Assembly: GCF_902769175.1 (NCBI RefSeq)
Contig: NZ_CACXNW010000034.1
Span: forward strand, 1-34,176
Origin: an uncultured Methanobrevibacter sp.
GTDB taxonomy: Archaea > Methanobacteriota > Methanobacteria > Methanobacteriales > Methanobacteriaceae
Length of the DNA stretch: 34,176 nucleotides
Direction: 5' to 3'
Part shown: one piece after another, positions 7,312-16,598 of the stretch
Numbering within the stretch: the first letter of the stretch is position 1
Layout of the letters: each line of letters starts with the position of its first letter
Translations under genes and position numbers: made by a program
Notes under the pieces: generated by a model
Told to the model about the DNA's origin: nothing
The model's input: only the letters and a program-made list of their open reading frames with translations
Databases searched by the model: none

Positions 7312-8601
7312 TTATCTTCGTCTTCTTCTTTGTCTTTTAAGTTGTTTAGGTCTTGGAGGATAGTCATAATCTGAATAGTACATATAATCTGGGTTTCTAT
7401 CCAATCTTCCAGAATTCCTATACATTGCCTTTTGACGGGATCTCATTCTTCTGTTTCGCCTTCTTCTTTTTATTCCCCTTATGATTTTCCTAATTACCAA
7501 CAGCACTATAATCAATGCAACAATGATTAATCCTATTGGCAATAAGTCAAACAGGAAATTGCTGTAATACTTGTGGAATCCAAAGTTTAATGGGAAATTC
7601 ATTGTGCTTACACTTGTATCATCTTCTGTAAGAAGGGCAAAGTTATAAATCAGATCATAGTAGCCTATTGTTGCACCTTCATAGTTGATTGAATCTGGGG
7701 CTTTTCCATTTTCATTCATATATTCAACTACTTGGGCTGCCATTTTGCAGTAATCATTAAATGAATAGCTCCATCTGTTAAAGCTTGAATACTTTTCAGG
7801 ATTGGCTGGTGCTTCAAAGGATGGAGGAACTTGTAAGCTATATCCTGCAATATATGAAGCGCTCATGTATAAGAGCTGTTGGGTAGTGTATGAACCATAG
7901 GATTCCTGCATCTCTCCTCCTTGGCTATCCGCTATCAGTTGGGAATCTTCAGCCAAGTATTTAGGGTCCATTTTGTGTGTGACAATCAAATCAGTATCCA
8001 ATTGTTTGCTGCTAGCTGCTCCCGCATTAATTACATTGATTATTTCGTTTGCAATATATTCGTTAGCTTCATCGCTGTCTGATTTGATTATTCCCTTGTG
8101 GCAGTCATTTGGATATTCGATTGCAGGTTGGATTAAACTTATTCCTGCATCATTCAAGAACTTTCCAGGACTTTTTATTGATGCAAAGGTATAATGTGAC
8201 CAATTGTCGTCATATGATCTTCTTATGAAATTTATATTGTTCAAATCAAATGAACCTGCATTTACATATATGACTTTCTTTGTTGCTCGTGTTGAGAAAT
8301 CTGCAAGTTCAACAAGGTTTCCTGCACAAGCAGCTGAAATTGAAACTCCAACATCCGTTCTTGCATTCATCAATCGTGTCCCTTCTCCTGGATTTGACGC
8401 CTCATCATCAATTATAACTGTTATTGCACCATTTGTTTTTGATTCAATGCGCTCTTTTATATCATTTAGTCTATGGAAATCGGCATCATGTCCATGCAAG
8501 TTATCTGAAGTTAGGAATACAGTTGTTGCATCTGCACTTTCAGCAAATATTGGGCATAATAGGATTAATGATAAAAGTAATATTGGAATAATCTTTTTCA
8601 T
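7312..8601 (-). CDS. Membrane-anchored extracellular protein with a pseudomurein-binding repeat
   Basis: This 429-residue protein begins with a signal peptide (MKKIIPILLLSLILLCPIFA). A globular external region follows (about 25-260) that I do not recognise; it contains IDDEASNPGEGTRLMNARTD and a few Cys. At about 282-325, NDYCKMAAQVVEYMNENGKA and then a YEGATIGYYDLIYNFALL-like stretch fit the pseudomurein-binding repeat, a roughly 35-residue module of Methanobacteriales wall proteins. A single helix (about 351-371) precedes a strongly basic cytoplasmic tail with RRRRNRR and RQRRRRR clusters. The domain therefore lies outside the membrane and contacts the wall while the tail may bind nucleic acid or phospholipid. 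The unknown domain could be an enzyme on the wall or a sensor. The coiled-coil HPD gene lies downstream. Confidence 0.7.
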   Translation of the reverse strand: MKKIIPILLLSLILLCPIFAESADATTVFLTSDNLHGHDADFHRLNDIKERIESKTNGAITVIIDDEASNPGEGTRLMNARTDVGVSISAACAGNLVELADFSTRATKKVIYVNAGSFDLNNINFIRRSYDDNWSHYTFASIKSPGKFLNDAGISLIQPAIEYPNDCHKGIIKSDSDEANEYIANEIINVINAGAASSKQLDTDLIVTHKMDPKYLAEDSQLIADSQGGEMQESYGSYTTQQLLYMSASYIAGYSLQVPPSFEAPANPEKYSSFNRWSYSFNDYCKMAAQVVEYMNENGKAPDSINYEGATIGYYDLIYNFALLTEDDTSVSTMNFPLNFGFHKYYSNFLFDLLPIGLIIVALIIVLLVIRKIIRGIKRRRRNRRMRSRQKAMYRNSGRLDRNPDYMYYSDYDYPPRPKQLKRQRRRRR

Positions 8602-8680
8602 GGTCTCGTCTCTGTATTTTAAGTTTCATGCTTGTCTTGATTTAAAATAGGGTAAGTTCATTTTTTTATTTATTTTATTT

Positions 8681-8863
8681 ACTTATTTAGTTAAAATTTT
8701 AAATAGGGTCTTTTTTTTAACTTATTGACTACTCGCCAAAAATATATTTTTATAAAAATTTGTTTCTTTATTTTTAAAATAAATGATTTTTAGAAGTTTT
8801 TTGAAATGATTATTATTCTTTTGGCGGACACTCTTATTTAGTTAAAAATTTAAATTGGGTCTT
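8681..8863. repeat. Direct repeat flanking a second miniature element
   Basis: The stretch 8681-8712 (CTTATTTAGTTAAAATTTTA, then AATAGGGTCTT) recurs at 8832-8863 as CTTATTTAGTTAAAAATTTA, then AATTGGGTCTT. The right copy includes the 3' end of the gene ending at 8850. The element at 8727-8833 lies between the copies. This is the same repeat-element-repeat arrangement as at 1061-1321. Confidence 0.65.
8727..8833. mobile_element. 107-bp miniature inverted-repeat element, GAGTG family
   Basis: The left end reads GACTACTCGCCAAAAA. The right end reads CTTTTGGCGGACACTC, whose complement is GAGTGTCCGCCAAAAG; the two ends match at about 11 of 15 positions. TTATT borders both sides (8722-8726 and 8834-8838), a possible 5-bp target duplication, although such AT-rich matches arise easily. 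The right half (TTTTTAGAAGTTTTTTGAAA up to the end) resembles the right end of the array at 29913-30247, so this is a family. It has no coding capacity. Confidence 0.55.
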
Positions 8864-9200
8864 CATCCACTTCAAGAACCCATTTAATGGTGTCTAATCT
8901 AATGTCATTTGTCCAAATCATACCATGGATTTGGTTTTTAGCTTCAATATTTCCTTCAGCAGATGCCTGTTCAAATTTTCTATTCAATTCTTCAGCTCTT
9001 GCTTCGAATCTTTCAAGCAATTCACGGTTTTGAGTTTCTGAGTTAACTAAAGTGCTTGTTAACATTATTGATTGTAATTCAGAACCTGCAAGGATTACTT
9101 TAAGTTCATTTGAAAGGTTTTCCTCATCTTCAGCTCTTACTCCCGCTATCTTATCATTTAGGAATTCTATTTTTTCTTAATTTTCTTCTTTGGTTTTCAT
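8850..9200 (-). pseudogene. Small helical protein gene with an in-frame TAA at codon 8
   Basis: Reading from ATG at 9198-9200, which has GGAG about 13 nt upstream, gives MKTKEEN, then TAA (9177-9179), then one continuous frame to 8850 (EKIEFLNDKIAGVRAEDEEN and onward). Read through, it would be a charged, helical 116-residue protein. Without read-through, the next ATG is codon 46 (9063-9065), giving 71 residues that start MLTSTLVNSETQNREL and end EVDEDPI, with no Shine-Dalgarno. The coding look upstream of codon 46 favours a nonsense mutation. TAA is not the pyrrolysine codon, so recoding is unlikely. I recognise no family. Confidence 0.6.
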
Positions 9201-9294
9201 TTTAGGACTCTCCAATAAATATTTAAATATTATGTCAATTGATTTTATTTATCTTTACTAACTGTACTAACTGTTATGAATTTTTATGTTTCAA

Positions 9295-9525
9295 TTATTT
9301 TTCCATATCCCAATTAACCGGTTTTTTCTTTCGTCTGCCCCATTTTGTGGTTTTCCACATTCCAGTATTTCTATTGGTCATGCCTTCTCTTAAATCAATC
9401 CTTTCTTCAGGCAAATCTTTAGGATTGATTTCCTTCTTTTCAGTTAGATTAGTCCCGCATTGGCTACAAAACTTTGCATTGATATCATAAAGTTTTGCAC
9501 CGCATTTTGGACAAAATCGGTTCAT
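9295..9525 (-). CDS. Small zinc-ribbon protein
   Basis: This 76-residue protein starts MNRFCPKCGAKLYD and continues KFCSQCGTNL, giving two CxxC pairs that bind one zinc as a short zinc ribbon (about 5-27). The remainder is basic and Trp-containing with GRRKKKPVNW near the end, and no other domain is visible. The Shine-Dalgarno AAGGTGA sits just before the ATG. Such proteins often act as nucleic-acid or protein adaptors; nothing here fixes the partner. It runs opposite to the next gene, with AT-rich DNA between them. Confidence 0.8.
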   Translation of the reverse strand: MNRFCPKCGAKLYDINAKFCSQCGTNLTEKKEINPKDLPEERIDLREGMTNRNTGMWKTTKWGRRKKKPVNWDMEK

Positions 9526-9663
9526 AATTTCACCTTCAATTAATAAATTATAATTTAATTATTATTTTAATCTCTTTTATAGATATCTATAAATAATTAG
9601 TTAATAAATCTTTAATTATAAAATGAAATTTTTTTATAAGATTTATTGAATTGGGGTGGAAAA

Positions 9664-9891
9664 TTGTCTGATGATATTATTGATATTGATGATTATGAAG
9701 TAAAGGATAAGCAGATTATAGAAGCAAGTGAAGATGATGATTATCAAAGCGAATATAACCAAAGGGAATATGATGATTCTGGCAGTGTCAATGGATTTTA
9801 CAGATCCATTTCATTAAGCAATACAACTCTCATTATTGTTTCAATGGTTGTTATTTTATTATTGGTCATTTTCATAATGACTTTTGATTAA
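9664..9891 (+). CDS. Small acidic protein with one C-terminal membrane helix (TTG start)
   Basis: The best start is TTG at 9664, because GGGGTGGA (9653-9660) lies at correct spacing. An earlier TTG at 9646 lacks a ribosome site. The product is 75 residues: a highly acidic N-terminal half (SDDIIDIDDYEV, SEDDDYQSEY), then about 20 hydrophobic residues (LIIVSMVVILLLVIFIMTF) at the very end. This tail-anchor layout would leave the acidic part in the cytoplasm. The next gene starts 44 bp later on the same strand and is also a membrane protein, so the two may be co-transcribed. I recognise no family. Confidence 0.7.
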   Translation: MSDDIIDIDDYEVKDKQIIEASEDDDYQSEYNQREYDDSGSVNGFYRSISLSNTTLIIVSMVVILLLVIFIMTFD

Positions 9892-9935
9892 ATGATGGTA
9901 TTCTTAAGATAATTTTAATTGGCTTGAGGATTGCA

Positions 9936-10340
9936 ATGTTTAATTTAGACAATATGCTTGAAAGATTTTCCATTGAAAAAAACAATAGGCGCTTTAGAAT
10001 ATGTAATTTAGCAATATTTATTATCGCCTTATCAATTTATTTATTGAACAATCATTATTTCCATGAAATCAATTGGTTTTTCATGTTTTATTTCAATGAT
10101 CTTTTAGCTATTGTCGTTTTGTTAAGTTTTTTAAATATCATTTATCCATATAAGCCGGATAACCTTTGGCTTATACTGATTGTAACAGTCTTGGCATCAT
10201 TTGTATGGGAGTATGTGGCATTGTTCATTAAGCCATGGGCCATTTTTGATTATGTGGATGTCCTTTGCTATTTTGCATCTATGGTGATTTATTTAATTCT
10301 TTTGTATTTTATTGAAGGAAAGATAAATTCTTCAATCTAA
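9936..10340 (+). CDS. Four-helix membrane protein of unknown function
   Basis: The start is ATG 9936, preceded by GAGGA (9926-9930); a TTG at 9924 is in frame but overlaps the ribosome site. The 134-residue product has about four hydrophobic segments separated by short loops (LAIFIIALSIYLL, LAIVVLLSFLNII, LWLILIVTVLASFVWEYVAL, MVIYLILLYFI). Aromatic residues are frequent at the membrane borders. It follows the small tail-anchored gene closely. No motif points to transport or catalysis. Confidence 0.75.
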   Translation: MFNLDNMLERFSIEKNNRRFRICNLAIFIIALSIYLLNNHYFHEINWFFMFYFNDLLAIVVLLSFLNIIYPYKPDNLWLILIVTVLASFVWEYVALFIKPWAIFDYVDVLCYFASMVIYLILLYFIEGKINSSI

Positions 10341-10413
10341 TCAATTATTTCTTTACTTTACTGTAATCTATTTGCTGTTTAATTAAACTTTTAAACTTAT
10401 TGTATGTGGTTTT

Positions 10414-11163
10414 ATGAAAAACAATAATTCAAATTACTCTCCTGAATCAAAATATCTTCTTAACTTTTCCTTTTTCCAAAAGAGATTAAGTTCTAAGGAT
10501 ATTGGTTTTGGCTTAAGCAATCAATTCAATTCTAATTCCATGAGTTCTAATATAATATCTGAAACTTCATTGGAAGAGAATTATATTTTGCTTAAGAAGA
10601 AATCTTTGATTAAGCGCAAGTCTATGGGATCAATTAAGATATTCTATAGCGAGATAATTGATTTGAAGCTTCATAAATCTGGTCTTTCAACCTTATACTC
10701 TTCTATTGAAATAGTTTTTTCTAAAAACGGGTATTCTAAAATCCTGATAGTCTTAAGCAGCTCTGATAGCTTTGCAGTTAGATGGTTTTATGATGAATTG
10801 GTTGTTAGACATTCATTATTTAAATCAAATTTGAACGAGAAAAGATTCTATACAGGTGAAAAAGAGTTTATAAATAGTGAAAATGGGTCTTGTGGTGTTG
10901 AAAAGGAATCTCTTGGCAATGAAGACGAATCTCTTGTAGTTGAAAATGAAGATGAAAACAATGAAGAAGATTTAATTAAAGATAATAAAAACAATACAAA
11001 CAACAAAACTAATAAAAACAATATAACTAACAAATCCAATAAATCCAGAGAAAGCACTTTAGATGATTTCATGAATCAGATGAACGCAGAAATTTCTGAA
11101 AAGAGAAAAAGGGAAATTGATAAGCAGATGAAATTTGACAGATGTTCAAGTGGAGAATATTAA
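10414..11163 (+). CDS. Hypothetical protein with a PH/GRAM-like central region and an Asn/Lys-rich tail
   Basis: This 249-residue protein has three parts. Residues 1-50 are Ser/Asn-rich. At about 50-140 beta-strand-like segments (ENYILLKKKS, MGSIKIFYSEIIDLKLHK, SIEIVFSKNGYSKILIVL) are followed by a helix (FAVRWFYDELVVRH), a pattern like small bacterial PH/GRAM folds. The rest is acidic and then repetitive (NNKTNKNNITNKSNKS), ending with a charged helix. No membrane helix is visible despite membrane-protein neighbours. The assignment is from secondary-structure appearance only. The Asn/Lys run is typical of low-constraint linkers in AT-rich genomes. Confidence 0.6.
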   Translation: MKNNNSNYSPESKYLLNFSFFQKRLSSKDIGFGLSNQFNSNSMSSNIISETSLEENYILLKKKSLIKRKSMGSIKIFYSEIIDLKLHKSGLSTLYSSIEIVFSKNGYSKILIVLSSSDSFAVRWFYDELVVRHSLFKSNLNEKRFYTGEKEFINSENGSCGVEKESLGNEDESLVVENEDENNEEDLIKDNKNNTNNKTNKNNITNKSNKSRESTLDDFMNQMNAEISEKRKREIDKQMKFDRCSSGEY

Positions 11164-11623
11164 CTGTTTAGTTTGTTTTTATCCTTTTTTCGTTTTTCTA
11201 TTTTTTTTTATTCTATTTTTACAATGTATCACATTATTCAAAATATTTTTTTTTTATTCTATTTTTACAAATTTGACCTATTATTTAAATACTATTTTTA
11301 TTCTAATTTTTTAAAATTATTCCATTAGTTAAAACTATTTTTTTCAAATTTTATTTCAATAGATAACTTAAAATATTTTATTAAATATATATTATACCAT
11401 AATGTAAATTTTTGAATACTTTATGAATCTGTTTGGAAATGTTTAGGATTAATGGTTTAATTTGGTTAAGCCTTTTTTAAACATTTTTTCTTGCAATAAC
11501 TGATTTATAGAATAGTTTAAATTAAATAAATTACATATATAATTAAGGAAAATTAATTATGCAAAATGCTGATTAATTCGAATTATTTTTATTTAAATGC
11601 AATGAATTTAATATGGTGAAAAT
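11164..11623 (+). other. 460-bp gene-free region carrying the carA promoter
   Basis: AT-rich DNA with several T runs after the preceding gene. A TATA-like stretch, TTACATATATAATT (11531-11544), about 80 nt before carA, is the best promoter candidate. A five-codon frame (ATG at 11559, MQNAD) has AAGGA upstream but no further sign of being a leader peptide. No RNA gene or repeat array is seen. Confidence 0.45.
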
Positions 11624-12703
11624 ATGGGAAATGAAGCAAAATTAGCTTTAGAAGATGGAACTGTTCTAAAAGGTAAAGCCTTCGGTTATGAGACTGTAAC
11701 TGTAGGTGAACTTGCTTTCTCAACTGGAATGTCTGGTTATACCGAAGCGCTTACTGACCCTTCCTTTAAAGGACAAATATTGATGTCTACTTATCCTTTA
11801 GAAGGAAATTATGGAGTCAGTGAAGAATGGTATCAATCTGATAAGGTTCAAGTTGAAGGTTTTGTAGTAAGAGAAGCTTGTAAAAAATTATCAAACTTTG
11901 GTACTAAAAAGACTTTAGATGATTTCTTGAAAGAATTTAAGGTCCCTGGAATTGAAGATATTGATACAAGGGATTTAACTTTAAAAATTCGTGAAAAAGG
12001 ATCTCTTAAAGCTGCAATTGCTACTGAAGAAATTGATGACGATGAGCTTGTAGCTCGTGCTCAAGCACATAAAAGCATTGTAGATTTAGACTTGGTTCCT
12101 TTAGTATCCACTCCTGAAGTCAAGACTTTCGGAGACTTTGATAAGACTGTAGCTATTATAGATTGTGGTGTTAAGAAGAATATCATTAACTGTTTCTTGG
12201 AAAATGGTGTTGGTGTTGCTTTATTCCCTTATGATACTGATTATCAAACTATTTTAGATTATGGTGTAAATGGGCTTATGGTTTCACCAGGTCCTGGAAA
12301 CCCTGAAAGATTAACTGACACTATTGCAAATGTGGAAAAATTAATTACCAAATTCCCTGTATTTGGTATTTGCATGGGTCAGCATGTAATTGCAAAGACA
12401 TTTGGTGCAACAACCTATAAAATGAAATTTGGTCATAGAGGAGCAAATCAGCCAGTAAAAGATTTGCAAACTGGAAAAGTGTTCATCACTTCTCAAAATC
12501 ATGGATTTGCTATAAATCCAGATTCTTTGAAAGGAACTGATTTGGAATTGACTCAAATAAACTTAAATGATGGTACTCCTGAAGGATTTTTACATAAGGA
12601 ATTGCCTTTAAGAACCATTCAATATCACCCAGAATCTGGTCCTGGCCCAAATGATACTAGGGATCTATTTGAAGAGTTCAGCAATATTATTAAGGAGTAT
12701 TAG
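11624..12703 (+). CDS. carA: Carbamoyl-phosphate synthase small (glutaminase) subunit
   Basis: The 359-residue protein has the normal length. The N-terminal CPSase domain contains STGMSGYTEALTDPSFKGQI and DIDTRDLT. The class I glutamine amidotransferase domain contains SPGPGNP (221-227), the nucleophile Cys250 in FGICMGQ, TSQNHGFAI and the catalytic His335/Glu337 in QYHPESGPGP. It releases ammonia from glutamine and channels it to CarB for carbamoyl phosphate, the precursor of pyrimidines and arginine. The nucleophile loop reads GICMGQH rather than the common GICLGHQ; the essential Cys is retained. GGTGA precedes the ATG. carB follows 116 bp later on the same strand. Confidence 0.97.
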   Translation: MGNEAKLALEDGTVLKGKAFGYETVTVGELAFSTGMSGYTEALTDPSFKGQILMSTYPLEGNYGVSEEWYQSDKVQVEGFVVREACKKLSNFGTKKTLDDFLKEFKVPGIEDIDTRDLTLKIREKGSLKAAIATEEIDDDELVARAQAHKSIVDLDLVPLVSTPEVKTFGDFDKTVAIIDCGVKKNIINCFLENGVGVALFPYDTDYQTILDYGVNGLMVSPGPGNPERLTDTIANVEKLITKFPVFGICMGQHVIAKTFGATTYKMKFGHRGANQPVKDLQTGKVFITSQNHGFAINPDSLKGTDLELTQINLNDGTPEGFLHKELPLRTIQYHPESGPGPNDTRDLFEEFSNIIKEY

Positions 12704-12772
12704 GATTGAAGTTCATTGTATTTAATTATTATTGAATTTAAAATTAAATTTTAAAGCTTTTTATGAATTTAA

Positions 12773-12786
12773 GATTATATAAAATT
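12773..12786 (+). promoter_or_regulatory. TATA-like box before carB
   Basis: GATTATATAAAATT in the carA-carB spacer is a good TATA box about 40 nt before the carB start, which has GAGGA just upstream. carB may therefore have its own promoter in addition to read-through from carA. This is inference only. Confidence 0.35.
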
Positions 12787-12819
12787 TATTAAGTTTAATG
12801 TGGATTAAGAGAGGATAAT

Positions 12820-15800
12820 ATGACTGTTGATAAGGATATTAATAAAGTGCTTATAATTGGTTCTGGACCTATTCAAATTGGTCAGGCTGCTGAGTTTGAC
12901 TACTCTGGTTCTCAAGCGTGCAAGTCACTTAGAGAAGAGGGTTTGGAAACTGTTCTAGTAAACAGTAACCCTGCTACCATCCAAACTGATATGGATATGG
13001 CTGATACTGTTTATACTGAACCGTTAACTCCAGAACTTGTTGCCCAAATTATAGAAAAAGAGAATATTGACGCTATCTTGCCTACCATGGGAGGACAAAC
13101 CGGTTTAAACATTGCAACCGAACTTGGAAAATTAGGTCTTTTAGAAGGTATAAAAGTTATCGGTTCTGATGTTAATACAATTGCTGATGTAGAAGACAGA
13201 GACCTGTTTGCTAACTTTATGGACAGATTGGATGAGCCTATCCCTAAATGTCATGCAGTTGAATCTGTTGAAGCAGCTTTGGAAGCTGTAGAGGAAATCG
13301 GCTATCCAGTAATTGTACGTCCTGCTTTTACCTTAGGTGGTACTGGTGGAGGAATAGCTCATAATAAGGAAGAGCTTATAGAAGTCACCACTCATGGTCT
13401 TGATATGAGTTACATTAACCAAGTATTGATTGATGAGTCTGTTCTTGGTTGGAAAGAAATAGAATTTGAGGTTATGAGAGATAAAAACGATACCTGTATC
13501 ATCGTATGTAATATGGAAAATGTAGATCCAATGGGTATCCATACTGGAGACAGTATTGTAGTGGCTCCAATTCAAAACCTAAATGATGAAGTATGCCAAA
13601 AGCTAAGGGATGCTTCAATTAAGATTATCAGAAACTTAGGAATCAATGGGGGATGTAACATTCAATTTGCATTGAATCCTGAAACCAATGAATATAAGAT
13701 CATTGAGGTAAACCCTCGTGTAAGTAGAAGTAGTGCTCTTGCATCTAAGGCAACCGGTTATCCAATTGCTAAAATCTCATCAAAAGTGGCTCTTGGATTG
13801 ACTTTATATGAAATCAGAAATGACATTACTAAAGAAACTCCTGCTTCCTTTGAACCATCCATTGACTATATCGTAGTTAAAATCCCAAGATGGCCATTTG
13901 ACAAATTCAAAGGAATTGACAGAAAAATAGGAGTTCAAATGAAAGCTACCGGAGAAGTAATGGCTATTGGTAGAACCTATGAAGAAGCTATTCAAAAGGC
14001 TATTCGTTCATTGGATATTGGATTGCATGGATTTGAATACCTTGAATACACTGAAGATAATTTGGCAAATCCTACTGATGAAAGATTATTCCACATGTAT
14101 TCCGCTATTAAGGATGGAAGAAGCGTTGAAGAATTAGCTGAACTTTCCAATATGGATGCATTCTTCCTATACAAGATTGAAAACATAGTTGAGTTTGAAA
14201 ATCAAGTAACTAAGGAAGCACTTGAAGATGAGGAATTCCTCCTTAAGGCTAAAAAATTAGGATTCTCTAACTTTACCCTTGCTAAATTGGCAGGCATTAA
14301 AGAGGAAGATGTTAAAGCCCTTCTTGATAAATTTGACATTAAGCCATCCTACAAAATGGTAGATACCTGTGCAGCTGAATTTGAAGCTAAAACCCCTTAC
14401 TACTACAGCAGTTATGATAAGGGTAATGAACTAATCAAGAATGACAATAGAAAAATCCTCATTATCGGTGCAGGTCCAATCAGAATTGGACAAGGTATTG
14501 AGTTTGATTACTGTTGTGTACATTCCTCTCTTGCATTGAAGGATCAAGGAATTGAAACCATTTTGGTAAACAACAACCCTGAAACTGTAAGTACTGACTA
14601 TGATGTTTCAGATGATTTGTTCTTTGAGCCATTGACCTATGAAGACATCATGGGAATCATTGAACAAGTGGAGCCTGAAGGTGTAATTGTTCAATTTGGT
14701 GGTCAGACTTCAATCAACTTATCCGTTCCTCTTGCAAAGGCAGGAGTTAAGATATTAGGTACTCCATATGAAAGCATTGACAGAGTTGAAGACAGAGAAA
14801 GATTCACTGAAGTATTAAAGGATTTGAATATTCGCCAAGCTCCTTATGGATTGGCTAATTCATTTGAAGAAGCAAGAGAAGCAGCTGAAAGAATTGGATT
14901 CCCAGTTCTCGTACGTCCATCCTATGTTATCGGTGGAAGAGCAATGGAAATTGTTTACTGTGTAGAAGAGCTTGAAGAATATATGAAAGAAGCTGTAAAA
15001 GTTTCACCAGAACACCCAATTCTCGTAGATAAGTTCTTGGAAGATGCAATTGAACTTGATGTAGACCTTTTATGTGACGGCAAGGATGTATTCATTGCAG
15101 GTATTATGGAACACATTGAAGAAGCAGGTGTTCACTCTGGAGACTCTGCATGTGTAATACCTCCTCAAACCATTCCAGAACATTTGCTTGAAGTCATTAG
15201 AGACAATACAAGAAAATTAGCTTTGGAATTAGATGTTATCGGTTTGATGAACATTCAATATGCTGTTAAATTGGATGAAGAGAAAGTTTACATCATTGAA
15301 TCTAATCCAAGAGCAAGTAGAACTGTTCCATTTGTAAGTAAAGCTATTGGTGTTCCTTTAGCAAAAGTTGCAACTTCATTGATGATGGGAAAAACTCTTG
15401 AAGAGCTTAATTTAACTCAAGAAATTAAAATCAACCACGTAGCTGTTAAGGAATCTGTTTTCCCATTCTTAAAGTTAACAGAATCTGACAGTATTCTTGG
15501 TCCTGAAATGAAATCCACTGGTGAAAGTATTGGTATTGATAAGAACTTTGGCCTTGCTTTCTACAAGTCCCAGCTTTCAGCAGGTATGGACTTGCCTACA
15601 GAAGGAAATCTCTTGATCAGTGTTAGAGACCTAGACCAACCTAAGATTCAACCAATTGCTGAAAAGGCTCATGAGTTAGGATTTAACATTTATGCTACAA
15701 AAGGTACTGCTAATGCTATATTTGATGTTCCTATTACAAGAATCAAAAAAGTGTCTCAAGGACAGCCTAACATCAAGGAAGCCATTTTAGAAGGAAAAAT

Positions 15801-15999
15801 TGATATGATCATCAACACTCCTCATGGTGAACAGGCTTCTAAGGATGGTTATATCATTAGACGTTTAGCTGTTGAATTAGGCATTCCTTATGTAACCACT
15901 TTAGCAGGAGCAAGAGCAGCTTTAAATGCAATTGCAGCAGTTAAAGAAAATGATTTAACCGTTAAATCATTAAATGATCATATTGCGAATGCAAAATAG
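12820..15999 (+). CDS. carB: Carbamoyl-phosphate synthase large subunit
   Basis: This single intact polypeptide of 1059 residues fuses the two homologous ATP-grasp halves. The first half opens with KVLIIGSGPIQIGQAAEFDY and carries GGQTGLN and PAFTLGGTGGGIA. The second half opens with ILIIGAGPIRIGQGIEFDYC and carries QFGGQTSINLS and RPSYVIGGRAMEIV. The C-terminal 130 or so residues form the MGS-like allosteric domain. The enzyme makes carbamoyl phosphate from bicarbonate, ammonia from CarA and two ATP. Many methanogens split carB into two genes; this one is not split. GAGGA precedes the start. No internal stop or shift occurs across 3.2 kb, which matters when judging the frameshifts elsewhere in this window. 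Confidence 0.97.
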   Translation: MTVDKDINKVLIIGSGPIQIGQAAEFDYSGSQACKSLREEGLETVLVNSNPATIQTDMDMADTVYTEPLTPELVAQIIEKENIDAILPTMGGQTGLNIATELGKLGLLEGIKVIGSDVNTIADVEDRDLFANFMDRLDEPIPKCHAVESVEAALEAVEEIGYPVIVRPAFTLGGTGGGIAHNKEELIEVTTHGLDMSYINQVLIDESVLGWKEIEFEVMRDKNDTCIIVCNMENVDPMGIHTGDSIVVAPIQNLNDEVCQKLRDASIKIIRNLGINGGCNIQFALNPETNEYKIIEVNPRVSRSSALASKATGYPIAKISSKVALGLTLYEIRNDITKETPASFEPSIDYIVVKIPRWPFDKFKGIDRKIGVQMKATGEVMAIGRTYEEAIQKAIRSLDIGLHGFEYLEYTEDNLANPTDERLFHMYSAIKDGRSVEELAELSNMDAFFLYKIENIVEFENQVTKEALEDEEFLLKAKKLGFSNFTLAKLAGIKEEDVKALLDKFDIKPSYKMVDTCAAEFEAKTPYYYSSYDKGNELIKNDNRKILIIGAGPIRIGQGIEFDYCCVHSSLALKDQGIETILVNNNPETVSTDYDVSDDLFFEPLTYEDIMGIIEQVEPEGVIVQFGGQTSINLSVPLAKAGVKILGTPYESIDRVEDRERFTEVLKDLNIRQAPYGLANSFEEAREAAERIGFPVLVRPSYVIGGRAMEIVYCVEELEEYMKEAVKVSPEHPILVDKFLEDAIELDVDLLCDGKDVFIAGIMEHIEEAGVHSGDSACVIPPQTIPEHLLEVIRDNTRKLALELDVIGLMNIQYAVKLDEEKVYIIESNPRASRTVPFVSKAIGVPLAKVATSLMMGKTLEELNLTQEIKINHVAVKESVFPFLKLTESDSILGPEMKSTGESIGIDKNFGLAFYKSQLSAGMDLPTEGNLLISVRDLDQPKIQPIAEKAHELGFNIYATKGTANAIFDVPITRIKKVSQGQPNIKEAILEGKIDMIINTPHGEQASKDGYIIRRLAVELGIPYVTTLAGARAALNAIAAVKENDLTVKSLNDHIANAK

Positions 16000-16079
16000 A
16001 GATTTTTCTCTATTAATTTTTTTTATTTTTTAATTTTATAATTTCAAATAATATTTTATTAAATTGTGTTGGTGTGATT

Positions 16080-16358
16080 ATGCCTTATAAGATTGATAGT
16101 GCTATAATGAAAATTGATGCTGAATCAGGTAAGTATGATTTAATTGATCCAGATAGAAAATTTAATAAAAAGGATGCTTTAATGGTAGTGAATAGTGATG
16201 ACTTTATCACTATGCAATTAGTGATTAATGCAATTATTAGAAACGATTTTAAAGCATGGAAAGATATTAAATGGGAAGATGGCGATAGTCTCAAAGCAAT
16301 CCTTGTTAAATTAGGATATAACAGAGACGAAATCGTTGAAATGCTTAAGGAATTTTAA
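16080..16358 (+). CDS. Small conserved-looking hypothetical protein
   Basis: The preferred start is ATG 16080, with GGTG (16071-16074) as ribosome site; a GTG at 16074 in the same frame would overlap that site. The 92-residue protein is soluble, mixed alpha/beta, with SAIMKIDAESGKYDLIDPDR, KKDALMVVNSDDFITMQLVI and a C-terminal helix ending EMLKEF. No family or cofactor motif is recognised. It lies 80 bp after carB on the same strand and could share its transcript, though nothing links it to pyrimidine synthesis. Confidence 0.72.
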   Translation: MPYKIDSAIMKIDAESGKYDLIDPDRKFNKKDALMVVNSDDFITMQLVINAIIRNDFKAWKDIKWEDGDSLKAILVKLGYNRDEIVEMLKEF

Positions 16359-16598
16359 TTTTTATAATAGAAATTGTTTCTTTTTCTATTTCCACTTTTT
16401 TTAGTTTTTTATTACTTAATTATCTCTCTTTTTTTAATTATTTTACTTATTTTTTGCTTTTTTATTTCAATATTTTAAATAATTTTTTTAGTTTTTTTTA
16501 TTTAAATTATTTAAATTATTTGCATGTTTTCAGTAATTTTATCGGCTATTTTTATTTTGATTATTCTATTAATTCTTAAAAAAGAGAAAAATAGATAA

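Noticed and set aside
9177..9179. Recoded stop such as pyrrolysine
   Set aside because: The codon is TAA, not TAG, and no recoding structure or pyrrolysine gene is seen.
11559..11576. Five-codon leader peptide (MQNAD) before carA
   Set aside because: No run of regulatory codons and no attenuator-like hairpin; it could be chance.
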